Source: Litomosoides sigmodontis (lineage: Eukaryota > Nematoda > Chromadorea > Rhabditida > Onchocercidae). Taken from it: DNA of 64,000 bases. Below, in pieces: positions 11,480-25,156 of the stretch. The position numbers and the translations under genes were made by a program. Position 1 is the first letter of the stretch. Each line of letters starts with the position of its first letter. The DNA lies in NCBI GenBank assembly GCA_963070105.1, contig OY718805.1, positions 10,823,652-10,887,651 of the forward strand, given 5' to 3'. The notes beneath the pieces were generated by a model. That model was given only the letters and a program-made list of their open reading frames with translations, had not been told where the DNA came from and made no database searches.

Positions 11480-14400
11480 TTAGCGCACAACAGTGCTTGA
11501 TCCTGAGACATCTTCTAAATGTCGGTGAACCATTTCTTCTTTGGAAATCAAGTGGGAAACCTGAAAACTGACCAATGAGAAAAATAACCTTTAGCAAATG
11601 AAGTTACGCGCCAAATTTTCATCTTAAGCCTTACTATATAGCAAAAAAAAAATGGATTGTTCAAGCTTATCTTCCAATTATTCCACTTCTGTTTGATGCG
11701 CAATAATTATTATTGCGCCAAGGACAAAACAAGAAAAAAGAAACAATAACCTTATTAAGGATATCGGTAAGTTTTCGCACCGAGCTGGCCCATTGATCCA
11801 GCTGTTCAATATTAGCTTTTCGCGCCCGCAAATTCACAACCTTCGCTGGGCGGTGAATTTTTGCATCAGGAATTGCACCCGTAACGATAAGATTGCATAA
11901 AAAACTTTCCATTTCCTTAAATCATTAATATTCTTAAAATAAATGCAATCATTTTCATTTATCGGTCAATGCAAATAAATTAAAATTTCATCCCATAATG
12001 CCACTTCCAGCGTAAACTTCCGAAATCAACCCAAATATGTGCTTACTTCAATGGGATAATCGAGTAATTCAGCCATACGAGCAAATGTTATTTTGGTATA
12101 ATACTTTGCAATCATACGCATATTCTGCAAAAAGTACAAATTTTATACAGAAACAAACGACCTCCCCTGTTTGCTTCATGATAGTTCAGTTTATTCAGTT
12201 GCTTCAGATCAAGCAGATAACGATAATCTTGAATATCACAGTTTGTATATGACAAGTCTAACAATGAATTTTGCACAAGGTCTCATTCGTTTAAACTTCT
12301 GCAATAGATAATGTTGTATCCTCCATTAAAAAAAAAAAAAAAAAAAACAACAAGCTCTGAGGCTCTTACATGTTCACCAACACGAGTGTGCATATCGCGC
12401 CAGCGTTTGCTCCCGCTTTCACTATGATCAAGAACATCAGTTGCTTTGCTTGTTGGAATTCCATCACGTAAGAGTTTTTCATATTTACTTATCGTTCTCT
12501 GCAAATATATAACGACACTGTAGAGAGTCTGATTTGAAACAACAGATGTCAGATACATTTGTTATTTCAAAAACATTGCAAAGAATGTTCAATATACTAA
12601 GAAACTCTTCATATTCACAGACAGTTAATGGATAAAAATTTTGCACGGAACAAAATATTTTTGCTCAATAAAGTTCTTCTAAGTAAAATGCTAAAGAACC
12701 ATTGATCAGATTGATACATACTTTCCATGAAATCAGTTCCTGATTAATAAACAGTTCAAGAAGTGAATTATATTCCGGAATAAGTTCTAGCTGCCGTCCT
12801 TCATGAATACGATGCAGTAAATCCCATTGTTCATTGCTGTGTGGAGCGAGCAACACATACAAGACAATGCATTTGAGAATCTAAAAAATATGCAAAATAT
12901 CAGCTCAGAAAAGCCAACATTACCAAGGTTCGGCGAAAACTAACCTGTTTTGATTTTTCTGGATCAGCCTGCACACAAGGTGTGTCTAAAACAGCTCGAT
13001 AATACCGGCAGACATCCAGATAAGCACTTTCATGTAACCCAATCTTGACCATTAGGTCGTAATATTTCAGCTTTAGTTCTTCTACCTTCAAATAAAACTT
13101 CGATTTATTTCAATAGATACACAACATGTTACACTAAAACAGACAATTTTTTCACTACAGATGTAGACAAAGCAATATGAAAAAGATTTATACAAAACTA
13201 CCTGATCTTAATAACGATAATCTTGCTGTCCTTACTGGTAAAAATGTGACATCTTCCCGACTTACGTGCACTACTATTTAGATCACAACATCTTTTTAGC
13301 TTACATGCACTACTACCACTTAGATCATATTGCCTCACTATCGTAACAAAATGAATTTTACAAAGCATCATATTGCTTTCTAAAATTACTGTAAATATCG
13401 ACCACAGGTCACGAAAATGAGAAAAAACGTAGGAAAATAAATTAATCATGAATAACTTACCTCTTTCGATCGAAAAAAACTAGTGGAAACCTTTTTACAC
13501 AAAATTGATGCGCGAATGAAATCTTTTTTCAGTATGCACAGGCGCATTTGCTCTAGGATGAATTCTACCTAAAAGGAAATGTGAATAAGCAAGAGTCAAA
13601 AGTACTCTAAAAAATGATCCGTAAGTAATCTCCTACTCAAGAAGGAACTTGCTTTTTCTTTCAGCTCCATAGAACCGTATGTTTCCACTTGCAGTTCCAG
13701 TAGCATTGTCGTTGCCTCATCAAGTTTACCTTCTGATTCCAGTTTCTTCACAAGATAACTAGTCAGACGAGCTCGCTCAACTTCAACGTAAATCTGCAAC
13801 CAATTGAAGAAACAAAGTTACTGCACAACCGTTACGCTTTTTCTTCCAATGTGCAAACCCTAATTATACTAGTTTTTTCTCAAGCATACTTCCAATTTGA
13901 AACAGGTTCTAAAAATTCCATAGAAACCGGAAGTCAAAGTTTTGAAAGAGACCTTTCCAGCAGTAACATTTCTTAAAGTCTCAATAAGTTTGTCTCGGAT
14001 CTGCTCATTTGGTGTTTTTTCGATCATTTCGCAGCAGTCACGAACCTGAACGACGTATTAAAAATTTTTTAACCATGTAGATCGAGTTAAAAAAAAAAGA
14101 AATCAATTTTAATATTTCTCTGTTCTTAAAATCTGTTCTATTCACCTCACAACAGTTATAAATTTCAAATAATAAACTGCACTCACTATAATAGACATAC
14201 AAATTCAAACCATTTTAGCTATTGCTTGTTTGATTATTGAACGTTTTTTAGAGAGCATGAGAATAGTATCATTTAACAATGTCCACTCGCTTCCATCAAA
14301 ACACATCTTTACCATGTGTTGAACAATGCGTGTATTTGATTTCATATCTGATCCAAACCTTGTTGATTTCTCCAAACTGGATAATGAATCAAGAGCTGCT

Positions 14401-15134
14401 GCTATATTACCACACTGCAACTCAAAACTAACTATCACATTCCATTTCTACGTGACAGATACCAGCCAGAAAATTTTCTCGCTTCATTCAGACATCCTTT
14501 AACTTTTCTCTGATAACGCAGTTGAACGATATCCTCATCTCATAAACACTCTTTCATGTTCTCTAATTTAATCCAGTTATGAATAAATTTTATATTTGTT
14601 TAAAATTTTTAGACAAGTACTGCATCCAATATCGAAACTACCCAAGCTGTGGTAGTCGTATATCATCATGATTAATAACACATCGTTATGTGAGTGCCAC
14701 TACTAACTTTCTAAAGCTTACTGCATAAAAATATTTATGGTTAATGGTACTTGTTAAAACTAGACAAATGCTTGAATCAACGTTTCGAGCAACCTTAGCA
14801 ATAGCATCTGCTTTAGCCAATGCTTCATCGGTCTGCTCTGTATAATCAACTTCCATTTTGAAAAGCCGTCCATCTCCTTCCTGCAATCACTTTGTTTCAC
14901 AAATATCGAGAATTTTTAAATAAAAACCCACCTTATTACTTCTCAAAATTAAATTAAAATTTTGATCAACTGTCCACACAATAACATGCATCCGAGCAAT
15001 GTGGGCTTCTTAATAAGAAACATCTCTGGAAATTTCATAACCTGAACGGCTAGATTGGCGTAGCAATTTGTCAGCTGGGAAGATGACAATTTCGAGCTAT
15101 CCGAACGTATTGGAGAAACCCTGCGTCCTTCCAT
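11480..15134 (-). CDS. PSMD12: 26S proteasome non-ATPase regulatory subunit 12 (Rpn5)
   Basis: Lid subunit of the 26S proteasome 19S particle. Rpn5 is a PCI-domain scaffold that helps hold the Rpn11 deubiquitinase in place. I assemble 12 exons (minus strand): 15134-15042, 14880-14782, 14414-14211, 14045-13953, 13793-13653, 13568-13461, 13085-12945, 12880-12722, 12498-12370, 12124-12047, 11915-11751 and 11560-11480. All are phase 0 and give 496 residues against 456 in human, the extra mostly an N-terminal leader. Family blocks seen in order are [82 protein letters not shown] and SKEEMVH near the end. Intron 5 (after 13653) uses a GC donor (GCAAGT). The ATG lies 2 bases after a TTTTGCAG acceptor, suggesting trans-splicing. 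The gene is divergent from UBR3. Confidence 0.96.
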
Positions 15135-15144
15135 TCCTGCAAAA
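15135..15144 (-). other. 3' splice acceptor just upstream of the PSMD12 ATG
   Basis: Read on the minus strand the sequence is TTTTGCAG followed by GA and the ATG. A consensus nematode acceptor two bases before the start codon fits spliced-leader addition, or the end of a short 5'UTR intron. Similar acceptors precede the transporter (16 bases), coiled-coil gene 2 (4 bases), TRAIP (28 bases) and CHMP7 (26 bases). Confidence 0.6.
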
Positions 15145-16007
15145 CGAGCACGTCAATGCACCACTGTAGCGAGAAACAGTGTGCAAGACATACTGACAGC
15201 ACAGCTCTCTCACCCTTCCCCACCCAATTCAATCATAAATAAGCCATGTGACAAATACCATACTCCATCTCTCTCCCGTCTCCGCAACTATTTGTCATAA
15301 AGTTTTCCTAACTTCCAAAGTCAATTTGATATCTTCTTATTAATGCTAATTGAATCTCCAGACGAGCCACCTCCCACATTCAATTTCTCTGTGCACAACA
15401 TGCGCTGTGGTCATTTACCAACTCCTCCACTGTCTGATTCAATTTCCTCAACCCATCTCCCACTCACCTTGCACATACCTTCTCGAAATACCAAATCGTA
15501 CCCAACTTCCACCTCAAACATTCAAAGCACACCCTCCTCTCCAACTCTCATCACCACAACTCACCTCACTTTCACGTCAATGCTACGATGACGTACAGCA
15601 CATCAAATAGACCGAGGACGCTATGATGCTCGCTATCCCACGACGTCAATGTTTTCGTTGAGAATTTCATGTCCATGGCTGGTGCTGCGCAGGCATTTCC
15701 GCAATGCTTTAATTTATTTCAGTGTGGTTGAAGATGTTGGTAATATCGTAGAATGTTCGCGGTTTCATTTCAACCTTCCCTTTCTATTCATCTATTCATC
15801 GTGTCGTGTTTCATCCTTAACATTAGTTGCGCAGAAAGAAAATGTTCATGAATTCTATCACAAATACGACTGTCTCAGCTTGCTACAAACATTGATGTCA
15901 TTTTTTCATTTAATTCTAGGTAATGGTGCCAAAATCCAGGTGATTCTTCAAGCGACTCAACATTATTACCAAGCGAATCGGGACGTGGGAGCAAACTTGA
16001 AAACAAA
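15135..16007. promoter_or_regulatory. Shared intergenic region of PSMD12 and UBR3 genes
   Basis: The two start codons face away from each other across ~870 bp, so the promoters of both genes should lie here. On the plus strand 15360-15600 is strikingly poor in G and rich in C, A and T; this strand skew creates open frames of 82-86 codons that look like chance products. A TTTTGCAG acceptor (minus strand) sits at the PSMD12 start, and a TTCTAG acceptor near 15920 precedes the UBR3 5' leader. No convincing TATA box was picked out. Confidence 0.55.
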
Positions 16008-19000
16008 ATGAAAGAACAAGACTGGGTAATTTTTTTGACTGGTGTAAAGTAGTTGAGCATCAGAAAGACGCCAAATATTCCTTTATCTGGACTTAAAAAT
16101 TATGATTGAATGAATCAGGATAGATGAACTGAAAGTGACCTTTTATGAATTAGTTGAGTGGTTTGGTCCACGACCTCTATAATTTCTTCGTTTGATAATC
16201 TCGACATTTTCAGGAAGACGAAAAGATGAATGAAGCCAGGAATTTGAAGATAATTAGCGATGAACTGAAGGCAAAAAGATGTCCCCTTTTTGGTGGGAAG
16301 TACTGCGATAGGTTACCGAAGGATATAAGGTAAAAAGAGTTTTCTGAGATATTTTAGACTCATTTTCGTGAGTATTTATTTAGCGAATTAATTTTAGTAA
16401 ACTGTGAACATAAAACATTTCCATACGTTATGATACTTATTTGATGAAAACTGGAAACGAATTATTTTCGAAATAATAAGGCAACCTCAAATTAAGGAAG
16501 AAAGCAGGTGCGCTAGAAGCGCGACTGGATAGCCTCATTAGTGGGTCGGTTACTGCTCCATTCAGAAGTGATACTCGGGATGAAGTACGCTTACTGATTG
16601 CTCAAGGTTTAACAACGGCTACTTTCAAAGACAAAAGTATGGCTTAGTTTTTTCTGACGATTCAACTTTTAAACGGAAAAAAGTCTCTGTTGTTGAGAAA
16701 GCAGGGAAATGACGGAATTCTTCATTGCAAATCTAATCTGGAGTTAAACCAAAACTTGAATACTAACAATATGAGCTGCTTCTGAGGATCTCTATTTGAT
16801 TATTACCGTCAAAAAACCTGTTGCATTAAATGACGGGGCTATTGATTCAATCGGATTTTCTGAGAAGGATGTTCCTTCTTAGTCTGAGAATGTAAGTAAA
16901 AGCTGACAGACTTAGGCTGCGAATTTAAGATATAACAAGTGTAACCACATTATGCCTTACAGATATGTTTTGCATTTTATTTATTGCAGTGAAAAAATAC
17001 AACTTCTCCTTGAAATGTAATGCAGTGTGGTCAGCTGATGCTATTGCATATCGATGCAACACATGCGCATTCAATCCATGTATTTTTTTATTCGCTTCTA
17101 GTTATTCGTTGTTATACGGCGTATTTAACGGTTCCACAAGTGGTTAGGGTTTGACCACATAGACTTAGCGAAGTGTACACTAATGATCATTAATAGAGCG
17201 AGAGATAAGTCGACTAATTCCTTCAGTGTTTGGATGAATTACAAAAAATGAACTCAAAAAACATTTTCAGGCATGTCTTTATGTAGCAGTTGCTTCAAAA
17301 ATTCAAACCATGACGGGCATGATTTCAATCGTTTTTTTTCACAAGCTGGAGGCGCTTGTGATTGTGGAAATGTAGATGTTTTGAAAGAATCGGGGTATTT
17401 CTCTAATCAATGTTCTTTATTTTGAAAACAGTTTAGATCAAAAGACCTACTCAAGCTTATACTAGATTCTGCTTTCGACATGGGCCAAATGCACGCCGTC
17501 CACCTATTCCTTCGCCGAATATTGTTTCACTGGGAGAATTTATTATTCCAAAACTTTTTGTTCGGTTATTCCTGTCCTTTCGAGGTTGGGTAAGTTACGT
17601 TTATTTTTCCTATAGAGTTAAATTTAAGAGATGACATCGCAGTGAATTAATTTGTTCAATACGTTAAAGTTTGGAAGAAATGTTAGGATAGGCTGCCTTT
17701 TTTGTAGTTTGTAGAGCATCAGCACTGTTTTTATTTTTTCTTAACCAAAGTTGAAGTACACGTATTGTCAGACAATAAATAACTGGTGCAGGACTATTTT
17801 TTTACATTTAACTTTTTTATTTGCAAACTGATTTACAGGCGAAGCAGTATAACGCTTGTAAAGATGGTTCTAGTAAAGAAAGTTTCAGTAATCATATTGT
17901 TGATCGAACATGTATTTTGATTGAACTAATTCAGGTTATTTCATTATTGGAATTGCAGAATTTCTGATTTAATCTGAAATTTTTGAATTTTGTTACTGAC
18001 ATCATTCAGTCATTTCTTCAGTGTTTATTGTTGTAAAATATAACATAATATAATTATTGATAGCTAAATAGTTTAGTATGATTTATTGAATGGCTCAATT
18101 TTTCATCGTCTCTTAGAGTAGTTCTTGTATGTCTTGTTGTCATATTAATGCCGAAATTTGTTTTACATTTAGGAGTTGGTTGATTACGGTGGTCCAATCC
18201 GTGACGTCATCATTAGAAATTTATTAGACCCCCAGTTATATCACGATTTGAATAAGCGCAATGCTGATGATGATATCCGAGGTAGAAAATTTCCGTATTA
18301 TCTTATTGTCTTCTTCGCCCAATGTCCCATCAAAAATATTTCGTTTAATCAAACCACTGTTCGAACTGGTTTTTTCCAAAAAAAACTAAATATGAAATAT
18401 ATATATATATAGTAAATTGGTTTGTCCATCGGTCGGTTAATCTAATGGCATTTATTTAGAGTATCGTGAAATGCTTATTAGCTTCGTAGGTTGCAAACTT
18501 TTTAGATATCAAATAATCATATTTTTAGATCATGACCGGAGTCCTGATTTTTCCTTAGATTGGCGAACACGTGGTCTATTTTTGGAAGATCTGCAGTCAT
18601 TGAAACCGATTGTTAATTCAAGTCAGACCGATGCCTGTTATAAGCCAGAGTGCTTGTTAGACGAGTTGGTGTTTTGGATGGTTCGGCTCATATTTCCTCA
18701 GATATTGATCAATTTATGCTTGAGTTTGCTATCGGATGTCAGCTACAGGGTTCGGCTAATTGTTAATTTTTGTCTTTAAATATGGCAAGAGATTAGCAGG
18801 TGCACAATTTTTCGTTTTAAATTTATGATTTTGAGCTAGCTAGTAAAACTTGTCTAATTTATGCAAAGTTTCAGGATGTTTTTGCAAGACGATTTTTCTC
18901 GCTGTATCTTTGCATAGCTGAAATTTTAGTTGATTTATCGAAATATGAGGGCGATAGTGTTATATATGCTGTTGGTAGTCGTATTATACACATTTCTATA

Positions 19001-22000
19001 CAGGTGATTAGTTTTAGTTATTGAAATGTGAAAAAATTTGCTGTTGTAACATGCATATGAGATTATTCCAAAAAAATAAAGTGAGTTCAACAGCTTTATA
19101 TTTTTACTGTAAGATTTTACTATTATTCGCAATTTGATTAAACTTTTGGTTTTACAGATTCTTTCTAGTGAAGCCCAGTGTCTTAAATTAGATGATGAAA
19201 TTAATTTGAAAGATAAGATAATTTCAAGTGCTTACGGTGTTTTAAGAACCAGTGTTCAGAAATCTACAATAACGCAAGGTTCACTTTTATTCTGGATATA
19301 TTTGTTAAATATCTTATAGATATAGCTAAGTTTCTTAAATTTCATTATAATATTGTGCAGTATTAGGAAGCGTCCACAACGCTCAGTTGTATGCTTAATT
19401 CTTAGGAGATTAAAATATGAGCGTGTCTGAGTCAGTCAGTTGTGCCACTGTGTGAGACTTCACATTTTTTAGCATGTGAATATTTTTATGAAAATATTCC
19501 ACCGCCGACTAACAACGACAAACTGTTCAAATGGCTGGTATATTCCGTGGGTGATGCTAATCAACCGTTACGTAAAGCTTCATACTGGGCACTTGTTAAT
19601 GATTTGCAGAATTTGTTAGCGCATGGAGAGATTGCAAGAAGATTTTTCCGCGATCAGAAAAGCATGAGAAATTATACGGCTTTAATAGCACCAATGCAAG
19701 GTATTTATGAGAGATCATATAGGCATTGTAGAGAATCACTGAACAGGATTAGAATGAAATGGAAAATGTAGAAATTAGAAAAATTATATTGAAATATGGA
19801 TAGAATATTATGTATTGCCTAAAATACCAATAAAAAATCAAGTATGCGTAAATTAAATGTATTACAATTAGCTGATATCGATTTGTGATATTTGTTCAAG
19901 TCAGTTTTTTCGTGACGCTTTGCTGATTAAATACTAATGTGAAAGTTTAGGCATGAATCTGAATTATCGAATACTTGTTGGTAATCACCTAGAATATGAC
20001 ATCACCCATTCATATCAGGTACTCCTCATATTTCTACTATAGCCTATTACGGTAGTCTACGGCATTTTTTTTGTCAGTGAAGAATTCTATTCGAGTTTTA
20101 TAGATTTATTTCAGTTTGCGTTTCATCTTGAGTGGGAAGTCTCAGCTTTGAATATGTTCAATACCTTAACTGCGTTGACGGTCGAAACTGACTGCATGAA
20201 TATTTATTTTCTTGAGTGGAAAAACGTTTTGGAGGTTTGCTAGCTTTTTTATTTAGCTTTGCGTTTATAATAAGTCGAAGCATGTAATCATTTATTAATG
20301 CAGCACATCCTCCCTTGTATTGTTGTAGCTATTATAATCATACATCACCACAAAATGAACTCACTATTCAAGTCATATCTCTAATAGCACATCTAAGCCT
20401 TCATCTGGGATTATGCCAACTGTGTAGATAACCAGCGAACTTGAGATAAAGTGAAATTAGAGAATTACATTTAAATACTATTGAACATAATGTTTTGGTT
20501 ATAAAGTACTAGTAAAAAAACCAAATGTGTGTAAACTAAAATTCACTGCAATTTTTTTAAACTGGTAAACTTCAAATGAATAATACTTTTATCATAATGT
20601 TTTATCCGATCAAATTGGATTTAGTGTATTATGATATATAAGGTGCTATATGTTAGTGTATTACTGTATTATTATATATAAGATGGAGCCTAACTAATTT
20701 ATGCATATTTGTTGGATTAAAGGAATGGTTCAACGCTATTGGCTTGACAAAGAACGATATATGTGTTCAGCCGTACTGCGTTAGTTATCATATTCCACTG
20801 CACAGGCATATATCGGCAGGTGTTTTGCGCTGTATGGAATTACCAGAATTTATTTCCTGCTTGGACATCCTTGTTAAAGACGAAGAATTTCTTCGTAAAG
20901 CTCTGTTTCACCCATTAAGGATACAGGTTAGTCCTTTTGTTTTGTCTTTTATAGCGTATCTGTAGAAGTTGGCTGCTTTCATGCTCTGGGAAGTTCATAG
21001 GAGTGGCAAAAAGGTGAGCTGCAAATTTGTTTAGTAATAGCTTACTCCTCGAGTGCACATCATTTTCTTTTTAATCTATTAGGTATGTCGCGCAGAAACC
21101 TCAGCTGGCATGTGGGCAAGAAACGGTAATGCGGCACGAAATCAGTCGTTTTACTATGCACAAACGAATTATAACAGTGCTTTTATGGACTGCGATATAA
21201 CATTGATCAGGTTAGTGTTCTCAGTAAAGTGAAATGGAATTATTTTATTCTTTTTGAATTAGTCTTGACGTAGTGAATTATATAGTTAACACCCAAATTC
21301 TCTTTTCTACTTGTCGTTTTTACGTAACTGCATGCTGGAAATATATTTTCTTGGCGTGTCAGTCGTTATACAAATAGTTTCAGCACAAGGTATCTTAATT
21401 TATTTTACTGAGATTACAGAATTAGTGGTATTTGAAAGTAAGCAATTCCTTATCTTTCCTTGATATTGTAATGGGATGTGCGAGCATGTTTTTGTGTATT
21501 AAATCAATTATGAATATTAGACGATAATCAGATTGGTCACCACAGAACATATTTCAGATTTGTAGCATGCTTTGTCGATACTGAGTGGTTTACAAAAGTT
21601 GTTACCACAGCTTTTTATTTGGATGATTGCTTGGCACTTTGTGGTTTCCTTACAAACGATATTGTTCTTCCGCAGAAAAGGCGAATAGTCATACGAAGGG
21701 AATGGGTAGACTTTTTGGTTGACGGTATTTTGAGGTTAGCTTTGCTATTTTTGATTGCTTTTTGCTCTTCTTTGTTATTAGGACTTTAGTCGTTATTTTT
21801 TACTGATTCCAATGGCTAATATCGTTCTATTTCCATAACTGGCAGCTATTCAGAATCAAAATTTCCATATATTATTTTAATTTTAAAAGAAAGAGTCAGA
21901 TATTCTGATATTCCTTTTTTCACCAGATTGCTCTTGGATGTTGTGATTGTAAGATGGGGTATGCACGGAAATGTTCTGAATAACCTAGAGAATGAAATTG

Positions 22001-25000
22001 TTGCCGCCCTTGCAATTAGCGATCTAACGCATTCGAAATTGAAGGCAGCTATTCCTGAAAGGGGAAACAGACCACTTGTTGATGACAAAACATTTGACAA
22101 TATATTAGAAAAGGTTTGCTCCATTAGGTTTGACGCATCTAGCATTTTTGAATGCTTTTTTGGAAGAATTGCTTCAGTTAATGCTGCAAAAAAAAATTAG
22201 TATTTTTGATTAAATTACCGTTCTCCAAATATTTTGTTCCTATTCTTTATTTTAACTTTCATTCTTTTCCCACTCATTTGTTAAGTTTTTCGTAACAAGT
22301 AATTTTTTTGAGGACATTCCAGATTGCTAATTTTTTCACTCATTTCAGCTAGCGGTGTACTGCGAACCTGATCAAGGGAGTCACATTGAACAAGGAGTTT
22401 ACATGTTGACGGTAGAATCATGGCAAACTTTGTTCGACCCCGTGTTTTGCAGAATGCGAACAACTACTCAACGTGAATACAATGATGCATTGATGCGCGC
22501 TGAAAATATGTAATAATTATAAATTTAAAAAACTTAGTGGCCGAAAATTATTCGAAGTATGTCTTGTGAATAAATTTAAAAAAAGCGCAGTTTGAGGCCA
22601 ACTATTAACCTTAATTATAGAAGCCATTCGATCGTTTTCTCTTCCATACTAGTATGTAATATTTTGACTTGTAGAATGCACTTAGATGTTGACATTCATA
22701 CTTTTGTTTTAATGCCCATTTAGTGAAGATGATTTTGACTATCCTTTTTTAAATAATGAAAAAATTATTATTGTCCAGAGCAGGGAGTCTTTTAATTCAA
22801 ATTGAATGTTTCACTTGGCTCAGTTGACTATTTCACGTTTTGAAAATTTATTCAGTGAACGCAGTTTACCGAAACATTCAACACTTATTCGTACTGGTGA
22901 TCATCTTTGGATCCCTTATCGTCTCTATTCATTTGATAACATTTGGACAGCACGTAGTGCGAGGTTTCTCATTGCACCGTCGTTTTTCGGCCTATTGCAT
23001 AAAATTTTATATACTGTTAGTTTTTATTTTTTCATGTCATCGCTTGCTTAATTTTAGGATCATAAGTTGCAAGAAGATAAAAGGGTTTGTAATACTAAAC
23101 TTTTAAATAATAGGAATGTTCGGTTCTAACAAATATAAAACTAAGAGGCCAGAAAATAATACCTGATTTAATAAATCCTGTCAGTTTCAGTATGTTGAAC
23201 ATCAGCAACTGAACGAAGCAATTTTCCAAACAACTGTTTATTTTCTGACATTAATGGTCAAGTTTGTTGCATCGGAACAGTTTTTGTGCTTCACTGCAGA
23301 AAAATGGAAATTACCATTATATGTGCAAGAAATATTAAATAGTCAGAAAAATCCTGTTTCTGCTATTCTCACGATGTTCACTGATTCTACCAACATTGGA
23401 GAAATGTAATTCGTTTTATTCGTTTTATTTCAACAAAACCTTGAATTCAATGATGAGTATTAATGAGATGTCTATTGGTACTTTGTCGCTGCAATAAATT
23501 TCTCACGCATAGTTTTCAAAGTTCAAAAATTCCGACATGAAAAGTTCTGTTCGGCGAAATTAAACTCTATTCAAGTTTTTTTTTATAAATACATGGGAAA
23601 TATTTTTTGCATGTAAATTTTTTATAAACGGTTTGCTTGATGCTTGTCAAGGGACCTACCCAAGATATCCAAATCCTTTCACTATCTTTGTCGATTGAAA
23701 GGTTTTTGACCACATATTTGAACTATGGTATCTATTAGTGTGTCAAAAGTTTAGGGGGTTTTCTACTTGTTGCTTTATCTTATACTATGTTGCAGGCAGA
23801 TGCCATCAATAATTACACTTCTTTTGAAATATTTGCGCAGAATGAATGATGAAAATGCTATCAGTGCAGAACATGATCAGTTGCTGGCTCAGTATATTTC
23901 CAAGCAATTAAACCGGGATCCTCTACTGCTAGATTTCACTTCGGGCTATGCTATCGATTACATCGGGCGTCTTTTCTGTTTGCTTCAACGCAAGTACGTC
24001 CACCTTAACCGAAGCGATAAAATTGTTTTGTCGACTAACATGCATTCACTTCATAAAAAATCTAATTGTAATATTCCGATTTAATTGTAATATTCTCGAA
24101 ATTGTATATGTTTTAGTTTTTGTCTTTTTAGTTGCGAAGAAGTACGGAAAATTTTGGATCAATTTATTAATGAACATCAAATCGAAATGTTGAAATCAAA
24201 TAAATCCCAGGAAAAGTGTGGTTCTGATTCCTCTGCAAAAATGGCTCACCGGTCCGCTGCAAAACGTCGTCAAGAGGTATACAATTACTTACTTCTCATT
24301 GGTTTCATAGATCTTACGCTGGTTTAAATTCAACGGTTTAAAAACTGATAAAATTAAAAAAAAAAAAAAACATTATTTATCCGTGACGTTAACGTTTCAT
24401 GACATTTTTTCTTCCAGGCCTTATTAGCGGCTCATCAGAAGAAGAGTGCTGTACTAATGAAGAAGTTGATGGCAATGGAAGGATTAACAGAAACTCAAAT
24501 GGATGCAATGGGTACTGCGGAGGTAACTAATTTATTTTATTATGTGACGGAAGGTTCTTGAATTTTCGAAAGATTAGTTTGTGGATTTATTTGTAATAAT
24601 CATTTTGTGATAATAAACAGTTTTAAATGTTACCTTTCTGGTTTCGTTTCACGTCAGATTTCCTTATTTTTGTCATATTTTACAGAATTTATTTTTTAAA
24701 GTTTTCATGGAAATATTTTTTTTTCAGAATTCGCCAGTGCGACATTACAGATGCCCAATTTGCAATGATACAACAACAAGTACTTTGGCTCATCCAGTTG
24801 GACTAATGTCTCGCATAGTTGTTAATTATGGCTCGTTTTCCTTTACTTGCAGTTTTGTCTTCCTTTAGATTTGAGATGATTTCCATTAACGGTATTATTA
24901 ATACTTCCAGCCAGTAATTTAGAAGTATGTTTTAGCTGTTGAACACTCATTACCTGAAGATTGTCCATCATTATCACTGATGGAAATGGGAGAGAAAGGA

Positions 25001-25087
25001 ACGAATTTTATGATGCTAAAGATCTTCAGCGCTTCACGTCAATCTCTTCTTCAAACTGTCAGTTCTGTTAAATTTTACAAAATTTGA

Positions 25088-25156
<69 letters not shown>

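Noticed and set aside
16780..16895. Candidate UBR3 exon between 16636 and 16990
   Set aside because: The exon ending 16636 joins 16990 directly in frame, and this stretch contains stops in the frames tested.
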